Below are positions 45,171-57,588 of a DNA stretch of 64,000 nucleotides, piece by piece. Positions within the stretch are counted from its first letter, which is position 1. Each line of letters starts with the position of its first letter. The DNA is taken from assembly GCA_029706075.1 (NCBI GenBank), contig JAINUG010000305.1:1-64000 (forward strand). Reading direction: 5' to 3'. This DNA is from Aldrovandia affinis. Taxonomy: Eukaryota; Chordata; Actinopteri; Notacanthiformes; Halosauridae. Below the pieces are notes generated by a model that worked only from the letters and a program-made list of their open reading frames with translations, had not been told where the DNA came from and searched no databases. The position numbers were made by a program, and so were the translations under genes.

Positions 45171-46486
45171 AATGTCAAAGAAAACTGTTGACATTAATGT
45201 TGAATAATTAGCTTGTTGTTACCTGCAAATTACTAGTGTCTGTCAGTTGTTATAGAGAGGCAGTGCAAAGTTTTGACAAGTATACTTCAGTTGAGCTAGA
45301 CGAAGAGTAAGGCAGCTCCACTTGCCTGTGGTAGGCCTCTGGGATCTTCTCAGAATATTTATCAGACTGGGTTCAAGCAGAATAGGGGATTCAGCACTGA
45401 AGGTAATCCTGTGGAAAAAAGGACAGGAGTTTGAAAATCCTGACAAGACTGATGTCTGTGGTTACTGTCTCAACTTAAAGGGGGAAAGACACGGTACGAG
45501 AGATGAAATACTCAGAGAGAGAGTGAATTCCCTCGTGGCTTGTGATGTTGGCAGCCGCTCCCTCATTAGGGTTTGAGTGAAAAAGGCAGTGCGGTGTCAC
45601 CTAGGATCACCCTCCAGTTTCAAACCTACTTTGTAATCTGTTCAAGGAGTTTTGGATCCTCTCATTTTGGTAGACACAAGATCACAATGAAGCACAGTGC
45701 CAACTTCTGATTGGCTGGCTGGGATTAAGATTGTACCACTCCAGTCCAATTTCTGAAAATAAATAAACAAAATTATTCAAGATGAGTTGGCAGGAAGTTC
45801 TTTAATCGCTTTTGCATAATATAGTGGTGATATTTTTATCCTCTACATGAAGAAGCTTTTTTGTAGCTTTATCGTTGAAAAAATGTGTTTTCTTGCCAGG
45901 TAAAAAACTGAAATATGCATTATTGGAAAGATCTTTAAATGAAAGAGTTTCATGTTGTGCAGAATTCCTGTTGGAGAAATGTATTCTCTCTCTGGATGAT
46001 TTCTGATGTATCTGATAGATCACAAATGGTCCGCACTCACAATAACTTGTAGGTCAACAATATGTCTCTGTCAAACTTATTTCTCGTCACTTTGCACAGA
46101 TACATTTAATAAAGTTGTTCCTCTTGCTCTGCACCTGCTTAAGCTGATCAAAATGTTATGGAGCCTTCATGTGCAGCTTTCACAAAGGGAAAGGTAAACA
46201 TGAAAAGTCACAAAGTTATGGCAAGCTCAGACAGTATTTTCACTCCGGGGGAAGATAAGACAGAGGGCTGTCTTTACTGTGATAAATAAAAGCTGTGACA
46301 GTGCCTATAACTTTGAGGCAAGGTGTCGACATTATTCCAAGAAAAAACTATTTATCTTCCAGGTTTTTGTACCAGTCAATGTCCTCCATCTTATCAAATA
46401 AATTTAGAGCAAAATTTTCAGTGACTGGTCTACTGCAGCAATGGGATCAAGCACAATGATTGAAAATTTCGAATAACTGTAAATTT
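45171..46486. other. gene-free, repeat-poor stretch
   Basis: Complex sequence with no transposon ends. 45240-45600 and 46010-46340 have the texture of conserved non-coding DNA, but nothing in the window can prove this. Confidence 0.35.
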
Positions 46487-46842
46487 GGGGCAGTGCAGTG
46501 GATAGCACTGTCGACACACAGCAAGAATGTTCCGGGTTTGAATCCTGGCCAGGGGCCTTTCTGTGTGGAGTTTGCATGTTCTCCCCGTGTCCGTGTGGGT
46601 TTCCTCCAGGTACTCCGGTTTCCACCCACTGCCCAAAGACATGCACGTTAGGCTAATTGGAGAGTCTAAATTGCCTGTAGGTATGAGTCTGTGAGTGAAT
46701 GGTGCATGTGTCATGTGATGGATTGGCGACCTGATTGGCACATGCTGGGATAGGCTTCACCCAATGCATGCTGGGATAGGCTCCAGCCCCCTGGGACCCT
46801 GACCAAGAATAAGCGGGTTAGATAATGAACGAATGAATAATT
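46487..46842 (+). mobile_element. V-SINE with internal duplication
   Basis: Head GGGGCAGTGCAGTGGATAGC, B box GGGTTTGAATCC, core TGGAGTTTGCATGTTCTCC, then CAAAGACATGCACGTTAGGC and a GAATGAA tail. A ~26-bp unit containing CATGCTGGGATAGGCT is tandemly duplicated at about 46741-46790. Confidence 0.9.
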
Positions 46843-48338
46843 GGAAATTTGGTGATTTTACACTGTGCATCGGTGTGTGTGAAAGTCTTACCTAACTGTT
46901 TATTTTACATGCCACAACAGGATAAAATGTGTGTAATGAGTGCTCCTCAGCAAAGCATTTTGATTTGCCCTTTTTTGTCACCTGGGATGGTTATTTGAGC
47001 TTACACTTTAGCATGTGAGTCAACATCCTCACCCAGTCTAAATGCTGTGCACTAAGGAGGCTGCGCTGAGCAATACGCTGATTACCTGCTTTCCTTAACG
47101 TCCTAAGCAACCTGTAACCATGCCAACCTCGTTAAATTGCTCCGCCGGTCGGCACTGAAACCCTACGCCACGTAATGACCCCCTCTATCCCTTGCAGTTT
47201 CGGGAAATGATTGTCATTGGTTGTCATTAGATCGGTGATAGTTGTAATATTTATAACTTTCTGCTTGTTTTTATAATTTATGGCGTCCCGCTGAGCACAA
47301 ATGAGTCAGCTGGTTTGCGACCGCACCGGGGGTGGCGAGAGGCTGCCAGGGAGGGCCACCTGTGCTGAATGTAAACAGAAGGGGCAGAGATTCGCTGGTG
47401 GTGTCGACGAATTGACGTCTATTCTAACAGCAAAATAATACAGAAAAAGTCTATTTTTAAGTCTCTGCCATGTTTTTAAGTTGCTTCCCCTTCTCATTCT
47501 GCAGGCCACTGGCTGGACTATACAGTCATTAGGCAGGTGTCCATTCAACCAGAGGTTTTACTCCTGTGCGATGAGACGGGGATGCACAAAACGAATGCTC
47601 AAGGCACTAAGTGAGCACTGAGGTCTCGTCTTCTAGTCATGTTAGCCATAATTGTAGCCATGCCCAGCGAACCTGCCCAGCGGTTCCAGGCCGCCCTGTC
47701 CAGTGGGTCCAGCAGGGGGTGCCATACTGCTTAGCAGGGGGTACCACCTCTGTCCCGTAGGATCAGCAGCGGTTGTTATGTCACCCCGTTCCAGGGAATC
47801 AGCTGGGGGCACTTCCTCCTGCTCAGCTTGAGACTCCCCCACCATCTGCTGTACTGGGCCTACCATACGGCCCCCCTAACAGGGTAAAAGGGTCCAGCAG
47901 TCATTACTCCCCAACCAGGGAGAGCCACACTGGCTATAGATGTTTCCCTTGGCTTGCTGGTGTGATGGGCTTGGTCGATCTTTGACTCTGGGGGCAGGGC
48001 TTCCTGGTGTTCCTCTCCCAGCATCTGTAGGTTGCCACATCCTCTCCTTGGTTGGAGCTGAGGGGGAGAGTTTTGGGAGGCTGGGAGAGGCGGAGGAAGG
48101 AGTAAAGGGGGCTGTGCTTCCTCTTTAGCTGCTGTCAGCAGCTCCTGTTCCCTCCCACAACCTGGGGAGTACTACAGTTCACGGGCGTCAATTGGATATA
48201 GCTAATTGGATATTGCCAGACCTAAATAAACAGGAAAAGTTGTGTTTTACTATTTTTTCATGTCTATTTTAGCCTATATTGATAAAGCAACTTTAATTTA
48301 GTCCAAAAAGTTTGGATTCCCTGTTAAAATAAGTATTA
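46843..48338. other. no recognised gene; GC-rich insert 47640-48180
   Basis: 47640-48180 is markedly GC-rich, with two moderately long frames (minus 47642-47866; plus 47773-47985) that show no known domain. 47030-47330 is complex, non-repetitive sequence. Nothing here can be assigned. Confidence 0.35.
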
Positions 48339-48725
48339 GGGCTGGCGGATGGCGTAGCGGTCTAACGCACCACACTTTGGCTGGTCCGGTGTGGTGTGCG
48401 CTGCCTGTCAGGGACGCGGTTCGAAACCTGCGTCTCTACCAGACCGGCCCTGGTTGTCAGCCCGATCGGAGGCGGTGTTTGGCTGTCCGCCTCCAGGGGA
48501 GGGGGGAGGGTGAGCAGGCACGAGTCCGTCGAGGAGCAGGAAAAGGGTGTCCGTGGTAGAATTCCGTCTCAGAATCGGCGGATAAATTCGGCCCGGAAAT
48601 AATGTCTCCAGGGCGGAGGACGGGCGGCGGACTCGTGGGGGGCGGCGGACTCGTGGGGGAGGGGGAATTGAGATAAATAGAGGGTATAATTGGCAACCAA
48701 ATTGGGAGAAAAATGGGGGAAAAAG
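48339..48725 (+). mobile_element. tRNA-derived SINE (GGGAGAAAAA-tail family), full length
   Basis: Head GGATGGCGTAGCGGTCTAAC-GCACC, with a B box GGTTCGAAACC at 48418-48428. The body has GGAGGCGGTGTTTGGCTGTC, GCACGAGTCCG and AAGGGTGTCC; the tail is TATAATTGGCAACCAAATTG-GGAGAAAAA. A GGCGGCGGACTCGTGGGGG unit is doubled at 48625-48660. The AAGTAT at both borders may be the target duplication. Confidence 0.85.
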
Positions 48726-48972
48726 TATGAAAAACTGTTTTACCATTTACTGTGTCACCCATTATTAACACATATATTTTACATCACTTTGCCATACCTT
48801 AGCGTTTTACTGAAATGACACCACTGCTGTAGTTGTCCATTGCCTTCGTTAGGCCTTCATAAAAGCACAGCCTGCTATGCCTGGAGAGACTTTGGGGGAT
48901 ATTGGGGACATTGGGGGAGGAAGTGGTGCGGTTTTGTGTTACACTCGTTTTTTGACTGTCCAGGAAAGGGAG

Positions 48973-49072
48973 AATACATTTACATTTTACATTTTAAGCA
49001 TTTAGCAGACGCTCTTATCCAGAGCGACTTACAAGATGTGCATCAATACATGGTAGGAACAATCACAGAATA
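48973..49072 (-). mobile_element. L2/UnaL2-like LINE 3' end
   Basis: Reverse complement of the tail: TTTACATTTTACA repeats, GCATTTAGCAGACGCTCTTA-TCCAGAGCGACTTAC (stem-loop 49011-49025), then a short stretch of 3' UTR. Confidence 0.85.
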
Positions 49073-50643
49073 AAATGGCCATTGGCCCACCAGCAAAAAA
49101 ATGTATTGCATTTTGTCCACCTACACACCAACTGGGAAGGTGGCCACACCTGCCACCCTGCTACAGTACATTTGCAATGGGTTAATACATGAGTGACAAG
49201 CTGACATTCTATTTGTGTTAATCGGAAGAACGCACTGTTCTTGTGAATGAATAGTTAGAATTCTGGGGAAGAAACACCAAATTCTTTCAAGAAAGAATGC
49301 TGCCATGAGTGAAAAATACTAAAAATAAATCCATTTAGATGAGTACATTTATGTCCATCCATTTGTGAATTTCCTAGAGGTGTGATTTCTGTTGAGTGGG
49401 AGACTTGCAAAAAGAACATTCTGAAATCACTGAAGATTTTTTGGATTGTTCAAAAAAACTATCCTCAAGTGTGTCACCATTTGGCCTATTTGGCCTATCA
49501 CACAAACACTGTGCTAATGAATCGTTCATTTTCTGTGCGGGTGCACCAACTTCTAGGCAATTAAATGCGAAATCGCTTGGCTGAACAAGCAACAGCTCTA
49601 ATCCACACACAAAAACACAAGGAACAATGTGAAAAAAACAGTTTAAATGTGCTGAAAGGTAATGCATTGACACCCTCTATTTGGACCACCGAAAAGTGAT
49701 CCACATGATCCATTTGAGGTCCCCTGATTATTATGCTTGCCCATGATCTCATGTTGTTGGGGAGAAACAGATCATGCAAAAGCCTGCGAGAGGCAAGATG
49801 TGAGATTCTTCAGCACAGTGGTCAGATCAGTGGCTAACAGATCATCTCACCCACTGGCTTTGTCACTGATCCTCTCACTCTTTGAGTAACCCCCCCTGTC
49901 CCTTCTTGCCGCCTCACCTGATCAAACAGTACAGGGCTCTAATCTTGAAGCAGTAGTGCAGGGGGCTTACTGTGCGCAGAAGTTATTTTCTACACCCTTA
50001 CTACATGTTAAAAGTCAGGAGGGAAAAAAACAACTTTTAAACAAGATTAAATAGATCCCTCTGCCAGTATCACACAGTTGGTGCCAGCTCTCTGAGAAGA
50101 TCAGAGATAAGTACAACAGAAATCCATATACAGAAGGCCTGGCACAGTGAGTCATCTCTTACCGTCTCTTCTTCTCTGACAGGATATTTGGCACGGAGCC
50201 AGAATGCATATTGGAATTCAAATCTAAATTTTGCTTTAATTTTCTGAGTTAAAAAAAGCTCAAGAAGTATTTTTCATTAAAGCTGTCTGCAGATACATTA
50301 TTCAGAAAACTTTGTGAATTTTCATATCGGGAGAAATTTAGTGTTTCAAGGGACTTCATTCGTTTTGTTTTAATCTCTTGTCTATTTATTATGGACTTAC
50401 AAAACCACAGATACTCAAACACTGATGCCTCTGATGCTTCCATACCTGCTACATTGCATTACTAGGACACTTGCAGTCGGATACTAACTGGGCATGCTCC
50501 AAACCTAGCTTGATAAACCTAGATCCAAACAGAAGATGTAAGCAAAGAAAAACTTCCTTCGCCAACAGTCAAAGCAACTCTACCCAGAATTGTGAATTAC
50601 AGGCAGCAGAAGGTGAACCTCGCTCCTAGGCAGAGAGCACTAC
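49073..50643. other. no gene recognised
   Basis: Unassigned, mostly AT-rich sequence. Confidence 0.5.
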
Positions 50644-50844
50644 CAGTGGTGGATGAAGTACACAAACCCTTTACTTGAGTAAAAGTAGATACCCTGATAA
50701 AATATTATTCAAGTAAAAGTAAAAAGTCCTGCATTGCTTCCCATGTTGGGTGGGAATGTTTGTTGTTGAAACTAAAAGTACAAGTAAAAATGGAAATACT
50801 AAAGTAAGCACAGATACTTGAAAGATTTACTTTGTCCACCACTG
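50644..50844. mobile_element. hAT-type MITE with 8-bp target duplication
   Basis: Terminal inverted repeats CAGTGGTGGA and TCCACCACTG (10 bp perfect, extended with mismatches), 201 bp long, with the inside rich in AAGTAAAAGTA. AGCACTAC is repeated exactly at 50636-50643 and 50845-50852, the 8-bp duplication expected of hAT elements. No coding capacity. Confidence 0.9.
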
Positions 50845-51143
50845 AGCACTACCACCCATGGAGAACGTAAGACAACAGGTGGTCTTTGATTGTTACATAT
50901 AGCAAGCAATTGACATTGCTAACAATTCTACCAAGCAGCCATTTTAATATTCCAACAAGCTTTGTACATGTTTTCAACTGGTGAATCAAAGGATTATGTA
51001 AATCAAAAATAGAGACATATTATAATCAACCTAAGACATAACATCTCTCAGAAGTACTGTTTACCTTGCTGAATTTTGTGTCTGGCACTGTAGAAATACT
51101 TCTTAATTCAGCAATGATTTGTCAGTGTTGTCTACCTAACATT

Positions 51144-51440
51144 CAGGTAACTGCCAAAATAAAGGAATTGATTAAATGAAGGGTTCTGGTGGCTCTGTTA
51201 TGGTGTGGGGTGCATTTTAGGTCCACTCAACCCCATAGAGGGCAAGGTAAACACCAATATATATACACCTATTCCGAGTGATCATCTTCATCCCTTCTAT
51301 CCTGATGGGAGTGGTCTCTTCCAGGATGACAATGCCGGGCATGAATGATCACAATGTAAATGATACGCTATGGCCGTCTCAGTCACCAGATCTCAATCCA
51401 ACTGAGCACTTATAGGAGATTGTGGTGTGGTTCAACTTGT
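51144..51440 (+). mobile_element. internally deleted Tc1-like fragment
   Basis: Begins with the terminal repeat CAGGTAACTGCCAAAATAAA shared with 10232 and 43510, then jumps directly to the catalytic domain (GGCTCTGTTATGGTGTGGGG encodes GSVMVWG), then QSPDLNPTEH. The right terminal repeat is missing. Confidence 0.8.
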
Positions 51441-51589
51441 GTTGAAAATCATGGTGATAGAAAATATCGATAGGGCCTGGGGAAGACAGCTTGGTTTATA
51501 CAGAGATGTTGGTTGAGCTGATATTTGGAGAGACATAATACGCTCAAATATGCTACCAGGTGACAAGGCCAATCATACCATGTTGACCT

Positions 51590-52330
51590 CCACTTTCAAT
51601 CTGGTGGGCCATAATTATTTTCTCCCTGATCCATAATCTCCAGCTCATAGGTAGAACCCTGAAATTGTGGTCTGTGACAAAGGCTTGTAAGTTTCGTGTG
51701 CTGATCCAATATGGACTGCACTGGTTGCCAAAGCTACATACCTTAGTGCCCTGGTTTCATTCACAGAGCAGTAAACCTGTCCATGATGGCCCCCGTGCCT
51801 GTCCATGAGCATCCAGGTTAGGCCGAGCCACATTCTGTCCGCCTGTGCAGGATGACCAAAGCGCACCTCCCCGACAATGTTGAGATGCCGCAGATCCAGA
51901 GAGTCCAGCGCAGTCACAAGGGTAAGTGTGTGCCGTGCGAGTCTCTGTGTGTTCACTCGGCCATTAACAGACTCCTGATGACAGGTATGCATCATTCATC
52001 ATTCAAGTGCCTTGATGGAACAGCCCCCCGCCGGTTTCACTCAAGCGGCATCATTAACAAACGGCACGTGGTGAAGCAATGGCAGAGGAAGACGAACGGG
52101 GTGTTAGCGATGCTGGCACAGCCTTCCCCTCAGGGTCCTGCTGACCATTCTCTGTGTGTTCCTGGAGTAATTAACTCAGGAGGAGGGTCACTACAGAGGT
52201 TGGAATCTCTGCCTGTTCTTGCTCCTTATCTGCCTCAGCCTCCCCGTGATTATGGAGCTTGAAAGTCATTAGAACGATGGTACCAGGGACGACAGGCCAT
52301 AATTATTCCCTACACCGGGACCTGGCAGAG
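51590..52330. promoter_or_regulatory. candidate conserved non-coding element cluster
   Basis: Complex, GC-richer sequence without repeat signatures. CCATAATTATT occurs at both ends (51609 and 52297). Two overlapping frames (minus 51645-51995, plus 51852-52262) lack any known domain. An unrecognised exon cannot be excluded. Confidence 0.25.
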
Positions 52331-52703
52331 CGACACATTGTTTTCACACTCCCAATGGATTCGTCCCTAAATAATGGAGCAGGGTTCTCTCAAATAAAAG
52401 GACTAAGAGAGTTATTTCTGCTTTAAGGGATGGCCGACAGATTAATACGCATGTACGGCTTGAATAACCTTCAAGTGGGACTACAGAAAAGATGGGGAAA
52501 TAACTGGGGCATTTAGGCAGCAGAGAGTGAGGCCATATGTGCAACGCTCATGGTGGAAGCACTGCAGCAGTAGTGAATGGTTAAAATGTATTTTGGCTGC
52601 AGTGTTGGAAATTCTGCACTCTATTCAAGTAATAACATTAAACCCTGACTCAGCTTATAGCAAATGTATACCTTGGAAAATGTATAAGATTAGTAATGTG
52701 TCA

Positions 52704-52990
52704 TAGAATAGAATAGAATAGAATATTCTTTATTGCCATGTTAAATGGAATGTGTCTTTTCGCATATCTCTCCTAAGAGATGTCTGAGTGCAGGGTCAGC
52801 CATAGTACAGCACCCCTGGAGCAGTTAGGGGTTCAGTGCCTTGCTCAAGGGCACTTTGGCAGTGCCCCAGGAAGTAAACTAGCAGCCCTCCAGTTTCCAG
52901 TTCATTGTTTTGCCTTCCTGGGATTCAAACCAGCAACCCTCCCCGCTTGCCAGGCTGTGTCGCTAACCACTGAGCCACTGCCACCCCTAG
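52704..52990 (-). mobile_element. SINE-like dispersed repeat
   Basis: Starts with AGAAT repeats and TTCTTTATTGCCATGTT, then GGGTCAGCCATAGTACAGCA, CAGTGCCTTGCTCAAGGGCA and an end reading CGCTAACCACTGAGCCACTG. The last part looks like the head of a tRNA-derived element on the minus strand (GGTTTGAATCCC as the B box). Common in teleosts; exact family not named. Confidence 0.65.
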
Positions 52991-55355
52991 GCAGCCTACT
53001 AACTTGAGGATGAATGTTATATTTCTTATCTAAAATGTATAGATGATGAAGCTGAGAAAACAATCTTTGAAAAGCCAAAACATTTTGCAATATCAGCCAA
53101 AACGAAATGCATGCATTCAGAACATTGCTATATCACATCTGAATTCATAATATATCAAAATAATGTATTTGTTATTTTTATTTTATTTGTATTTTTAGTA
53201 ACTATTGAGATGACCATGCAGAACCACATAAAACACTTCGTCCCTTAGCTGTTGCTTGCACTTTACTAGGTAATGCTCATTCGGTCTCTGCTCTGCCACA
53301 CAGAACTGTGGCTTTTGACCTCTGACCTTGTCAGGGCAAATTATCTGTGCTCTGGGCGTCTTTAATTAGGGCTTTAATTCAATTACTGAATCACTTGTCA
53401 CTTGGTTTCAGCAGAACACTGGGACTCCTCAACAGAGCAGGAAGAAAGGAGAGAGGGAAGGCTGGGGCCTTTTGATCACCTTCTTGCATTTGGCTTTGCT
53501 TAGCTCGTAATTAGCCTGATACAAGTGGCCATCACAAATCTCTTTCATCCTGCTTACTTGAACAGTGTTCTCTTAATAAATCGAGGCAGTGCAATTCTAT
53601 TTGCGGTGTGCCCGTTTGACAGAAAGGAACAGTGGCAGAAATATAACAGTGGGCCCCTTGGCAAGGTTTTCAGGTGTAACACTCTCCTGTTCCCACCCGT
53701 GGTGGGGTAATGCGTGTCCGGGAGAATCCGGTGTTTTCACTCTAATGCTTAATTAATTTGGACCGTGCTGAATAAATCATGCTATTATGCTGACACAGCA
53801 TGTGTAGGCGCTGTCACTCTTCTCTGTGCCAGGCTGTCCTCGTCATTTTAAATTATTTAATACAGAAATATATTGAATGTAATGTAATCCATTTTTCCCT
53901 TACCCTGGCTGGATAAGGCCCCTTTAAAGTCTGTTAAAACACGTTGTAAGTAATAAAGCACATTTTATTTTAATCTGATTATGTAGAGCACATACAAATA
54001 TATATATATTTCAATTAAAAAATGTAATAAAACACAAATATAATGTTTAACACTTTGTTAAAATAACCTGTTATTCTATTTATGCAGTAGCCTAGCTATG
54101 TGAAATATTGTGCCGATCACAATATTGATGTGATAAATAGACGACAATAGACATAAATCAGATGACAGCTACTGCTGAGATGGGCAGAACATTTAAGTCA
54201 ATTTGAAAAGTAAGCAGCCTCTTCCTTTCCACTTTTCTCCTGAACAAAGTGACTCTGACATTATTAAATCATTGTCATGCTTGAATAAGGAGTTTCTTGT
54301 GAAAAAGTCTCAAGTGAAAAGTAGTAATGGCAAAGCTGATACATCACACCCAAAGGCTTCATTTAAAAATAAAGCTTTGATGTTTATATCACGTCTTGTC
54401 CAAACATGAAAAACATGGTTACACTTAGAAAAATGCTACTTGTACAGTCATTTAGTCCGATATATCTGAAATTAAAGTGGTCACCATCCTTGACAACACT
54501 AATGCTACTCTTTAATTAGGATACCGTATATCTGGATTCAAGGGTTCAGAGTGTATCAGGGTTAACCTATTTAACAGGAAATTATTTGATTACTGTAAGG
54601 TGATGACTAGGAAGACTATTTGTGGAATAAAAGAGTCCTTCTCATCAAAGGAATTTGAAATTCACAAGTCTCCTGTGAAATGCTTATCTCTGTCTGACTC
54701 ATGCTTTGATAACACCAAAGCAAGTCTACGAAGGGTCCCTTTACTGTTGAAAGGAGCTGTCCATTTTAGGTTCGAATAGTTCACTGCAAATTCTGCAGTT
54801 TTGAACTTCCAGTTTTGGGCTGCATTCATCTGAATTTAATATACTGCACATATGCGCAATAAGATAATTGTTCAAACTCAATTTTTATACTCATTGCTAG
54901 CTGATGACAAATTGGTCAATAGAAATTGTGCATCCTTTCATATAATTTTTATTTCAAGTTCTAGTAAATAATACAGTATGTATGCTATATAGAATATATA
55001 TTTTAAATTCTGACTTAGTTATCTGTCGATACAGGTATTATTTTGAGGTAAACGTGCATTTAGGAAATAATATTTTTCTTAGTTGTGGATGTACTGCATT
55101 TGTGAGGGTGCCTCATGCTGTGCGAACCCACTGAAGTGGCAAAAATAAAATACAATAAAATAATTAGCTACTAGGGAAAGTGATTGATAAAAAATACAAA
55201 TCGAAATTAGTTTTTAATTCATTAAAAGCATACCTCCAGTATTATCATCAAGTAGCCCATATCATAATCTCGGCCATTTACAGAAAACGGCCATGGTAAA
55301 CTAACTGGCATCCAGTAACTGTTGAAACATATTAATCTGTCCTCTCCTGTTCAGT
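52991..55355. other. gene-free stretch
   Basis: Apart from the candidate block at 53270-53850, this is AT-rich unassigned DNA. Confidence 0.45.
53270..53850. promoter_or_regulatory. candidate conserved non-coding element
   Basis: Dense homeodomain-type cores: TTTAATTAGGGCTTTAATTC at 53362, GTAATTAGCC at 53508 and GCTTAATTAATTTGG at 53747. No repeat signature. This is the strongest candidate of its kind in the window, but on texture only. Confidence 0.3.
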
Positions 55356-55985
55356 GGGAGAGACTGGGGATGGTTGTCACACTTTTTACTTTCTCTGATA
55401 TTTCTCAGTCACAATTTATATTACCAACCAACAGCAAATGAAAGATGAACATCTGAACTGAATATAACCTGAACTATCTTGTAAATTGTGGAATGCCCTT
55501 TGAATAAACTTCACACTCCAAGTGAAACAAGTCAAACTAAACTCTCACTCACCAACAAGAGTGAAACACACGTGACAACCAACATCAACACTATGCGTGA
55601 CAGTTTGCCAGAACCAGACTTTTTAAATCAATTTCATTCTCATGCTCACATGTTTAAGCCTAGTGATAGGCTTTGGTACTTTGCATCCAAATATAGCTGT
55701 TCCCTGCCTCAAATCATCATTATTTTAAATGTGGGTACACCAATATAGCAAAGATGTGTAACATAAAGTCCAAGATGCCATGTTTTCCATTTTGCTATGA
55801 AAAATATCCAAACTGTCCTCACCAAACTGTATTTTGGCATTGTTCTCTAACAACAAAATGTATGCTCTCTGGTAAATAGGGTACACAGGGAAGTGTTCCA
55901 TTTGTGTTGCAGTTCCCTCTATATTAAAATGTATGAGCTTGGTGACAACCAACCCATATGACAACCAGCCATCTCCACAGTCTTG
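55356..55985. mobile_element. putative DNA transposon with GGTTGTCAC ends
   Basis: Left end GAGACTGGGGATGGTTGTCA-C and right end GTGACAACCAACCC...CCAGCCATCTCCACAGTCT are inverted relative to each other, spanning about 630 bp. ACGTGACAACCAAC occurs again inside at 55571. No transposase frame. Class not determined. Confidence 0.45.
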
Positions 55986-57588
55986 TCTATCATTTCCCCT
56001 GCTCAGCGCTGTTGAATTTCAGACCTGGCTGAACACTACCTTGTTTCAGCAAAGCCACTTCATGTAGCCTGCTAACAACACAAAATCTGAATTACATCCA
56101 CTCTGTTCACCGAACATTGTTACGAATGTGCTAAATTGGACAGTAGAGATACTTCAGCCAGAACGATGGGGGTAAACTCATAAATCTGTATGTTGAGCGG
56201 TGAGGGCATTCGATGGTTACGTTCACCGATTGGCTTCCTTAGAGATTTAAAAATCTCATTAAGTCAGATAAGATCCTTTGGTCTTTACTCTCAGTGGGAA
56301 TTTAATCTTCATCAACATCACATGCGGTGTTGTATTTAATATGGTCTATATATCTATTTTAATTAGCTGTGCAGATTAGCATGAGCTACTAAAGTAACAG
56401 AAAACAAAATGTAACACAATGTATACTCTACAGGGCTGTTAATGTCTCACTGTAACAATGATACATGTACTAAGCCAGGGTTGTGCGTGCTGCTCTTTCG
56501 ATTTCCATGACCGTTTCCATGGCTGCGCCCATAGAGTTTGTCTCATTAGTGCCCCTTCATCAATCCTCAGTGAGTTTTTCAGTCATTATGGCTCAGAACT
56601 TTGTACTTACAAATGGATGTTTTAAGATTAGCTGTGATCAGAAGGCGATGTAATTTCTCTGAGCTAGGTCATTGGGTATTTAAATAGTTCAGCGTGAAAT
56701 GAGAAGATCTGATTCTCTGGTATCTTGTAGAGCTTATTTGAATCTAAAACATAGACAGCCCCTTGTTAGAGAACTGAAAGATCAGCTGTGTGGCTAATGA
56801 TGATTCGAATTGAAACGGCTAAGAATAAGATTTCAGGTCAAATTCATTAAAGTACAAATTAAGTTATTTCTTCTGGCCAAGACAATACTTGTTGCAACCA
56901 CCCTACCCCTTATCTGAATGCTGTATCCAATACAGATATCTATTTTAGTATTTGTGAATAAATTAAGTGATGCATATGGGAAACCATGAATGAATAATAT
57001 TGATGTGAATACTAATGTAAATATTAATAACTTCATATTCTAATATTAAAAATGTAAACCTTTTGAGATCAGTCTGCAGTGTGTTGGTTGAGAGTATCTT
57101 GGTCCAGTGCCTTGGTCTTTGGGGAATGTGATGACAAATGTGCCGAAATTGCTACTCTTCTCCCTGAGAAGACTGATTGCTTGCTTGTTTAGACAATTGG
57201 TCTCAGATCATGAAGTAAATGTTGAAGTCACCCTTGACTTGAATCATTGTCTCTCCCTAAAAGAAAGGAGAGACAATCATTGTCAAATCCAAATACATCA
57301 TTGTTTGCAAAGGTGGAAACAAGAGTTATCATTTTAGAAATGTAAGTAGCAATTTTCTGTACCAGGAATCATACAATAGTTTTATTTGTATATGTGTTGA
57401 GATATTCAGTTCGGTTTCTGTTGACACAAATCACTTTGCTTGTTTCTTTTGTTATGGCTTCTGCATTATGCTTTCTAACATTAACATCACTGTGTAGTGT
57501 CTCTGGTGAACTGTTAGAAAATGACACTGACAGATTGATAAAAACTACTTCAGCAAGACACAAACACTAAGACTACCAGAATACCATA
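55986..57588. other. gene-free stretch
   Basis: No recognised gene. 56460-56760 is complex and non-repetitive. 57230-57275 has a short inverted pair (GTCTCTCC / GGAGAGAC). Confidence 0.45.

Noticed and set aside
51645-52262. Two overlapping 116- and 136-residue frames as possible exons
   Set aside because: No domain or family resemblance and the frames oppose each other; kept only as a candidate non-coding element.
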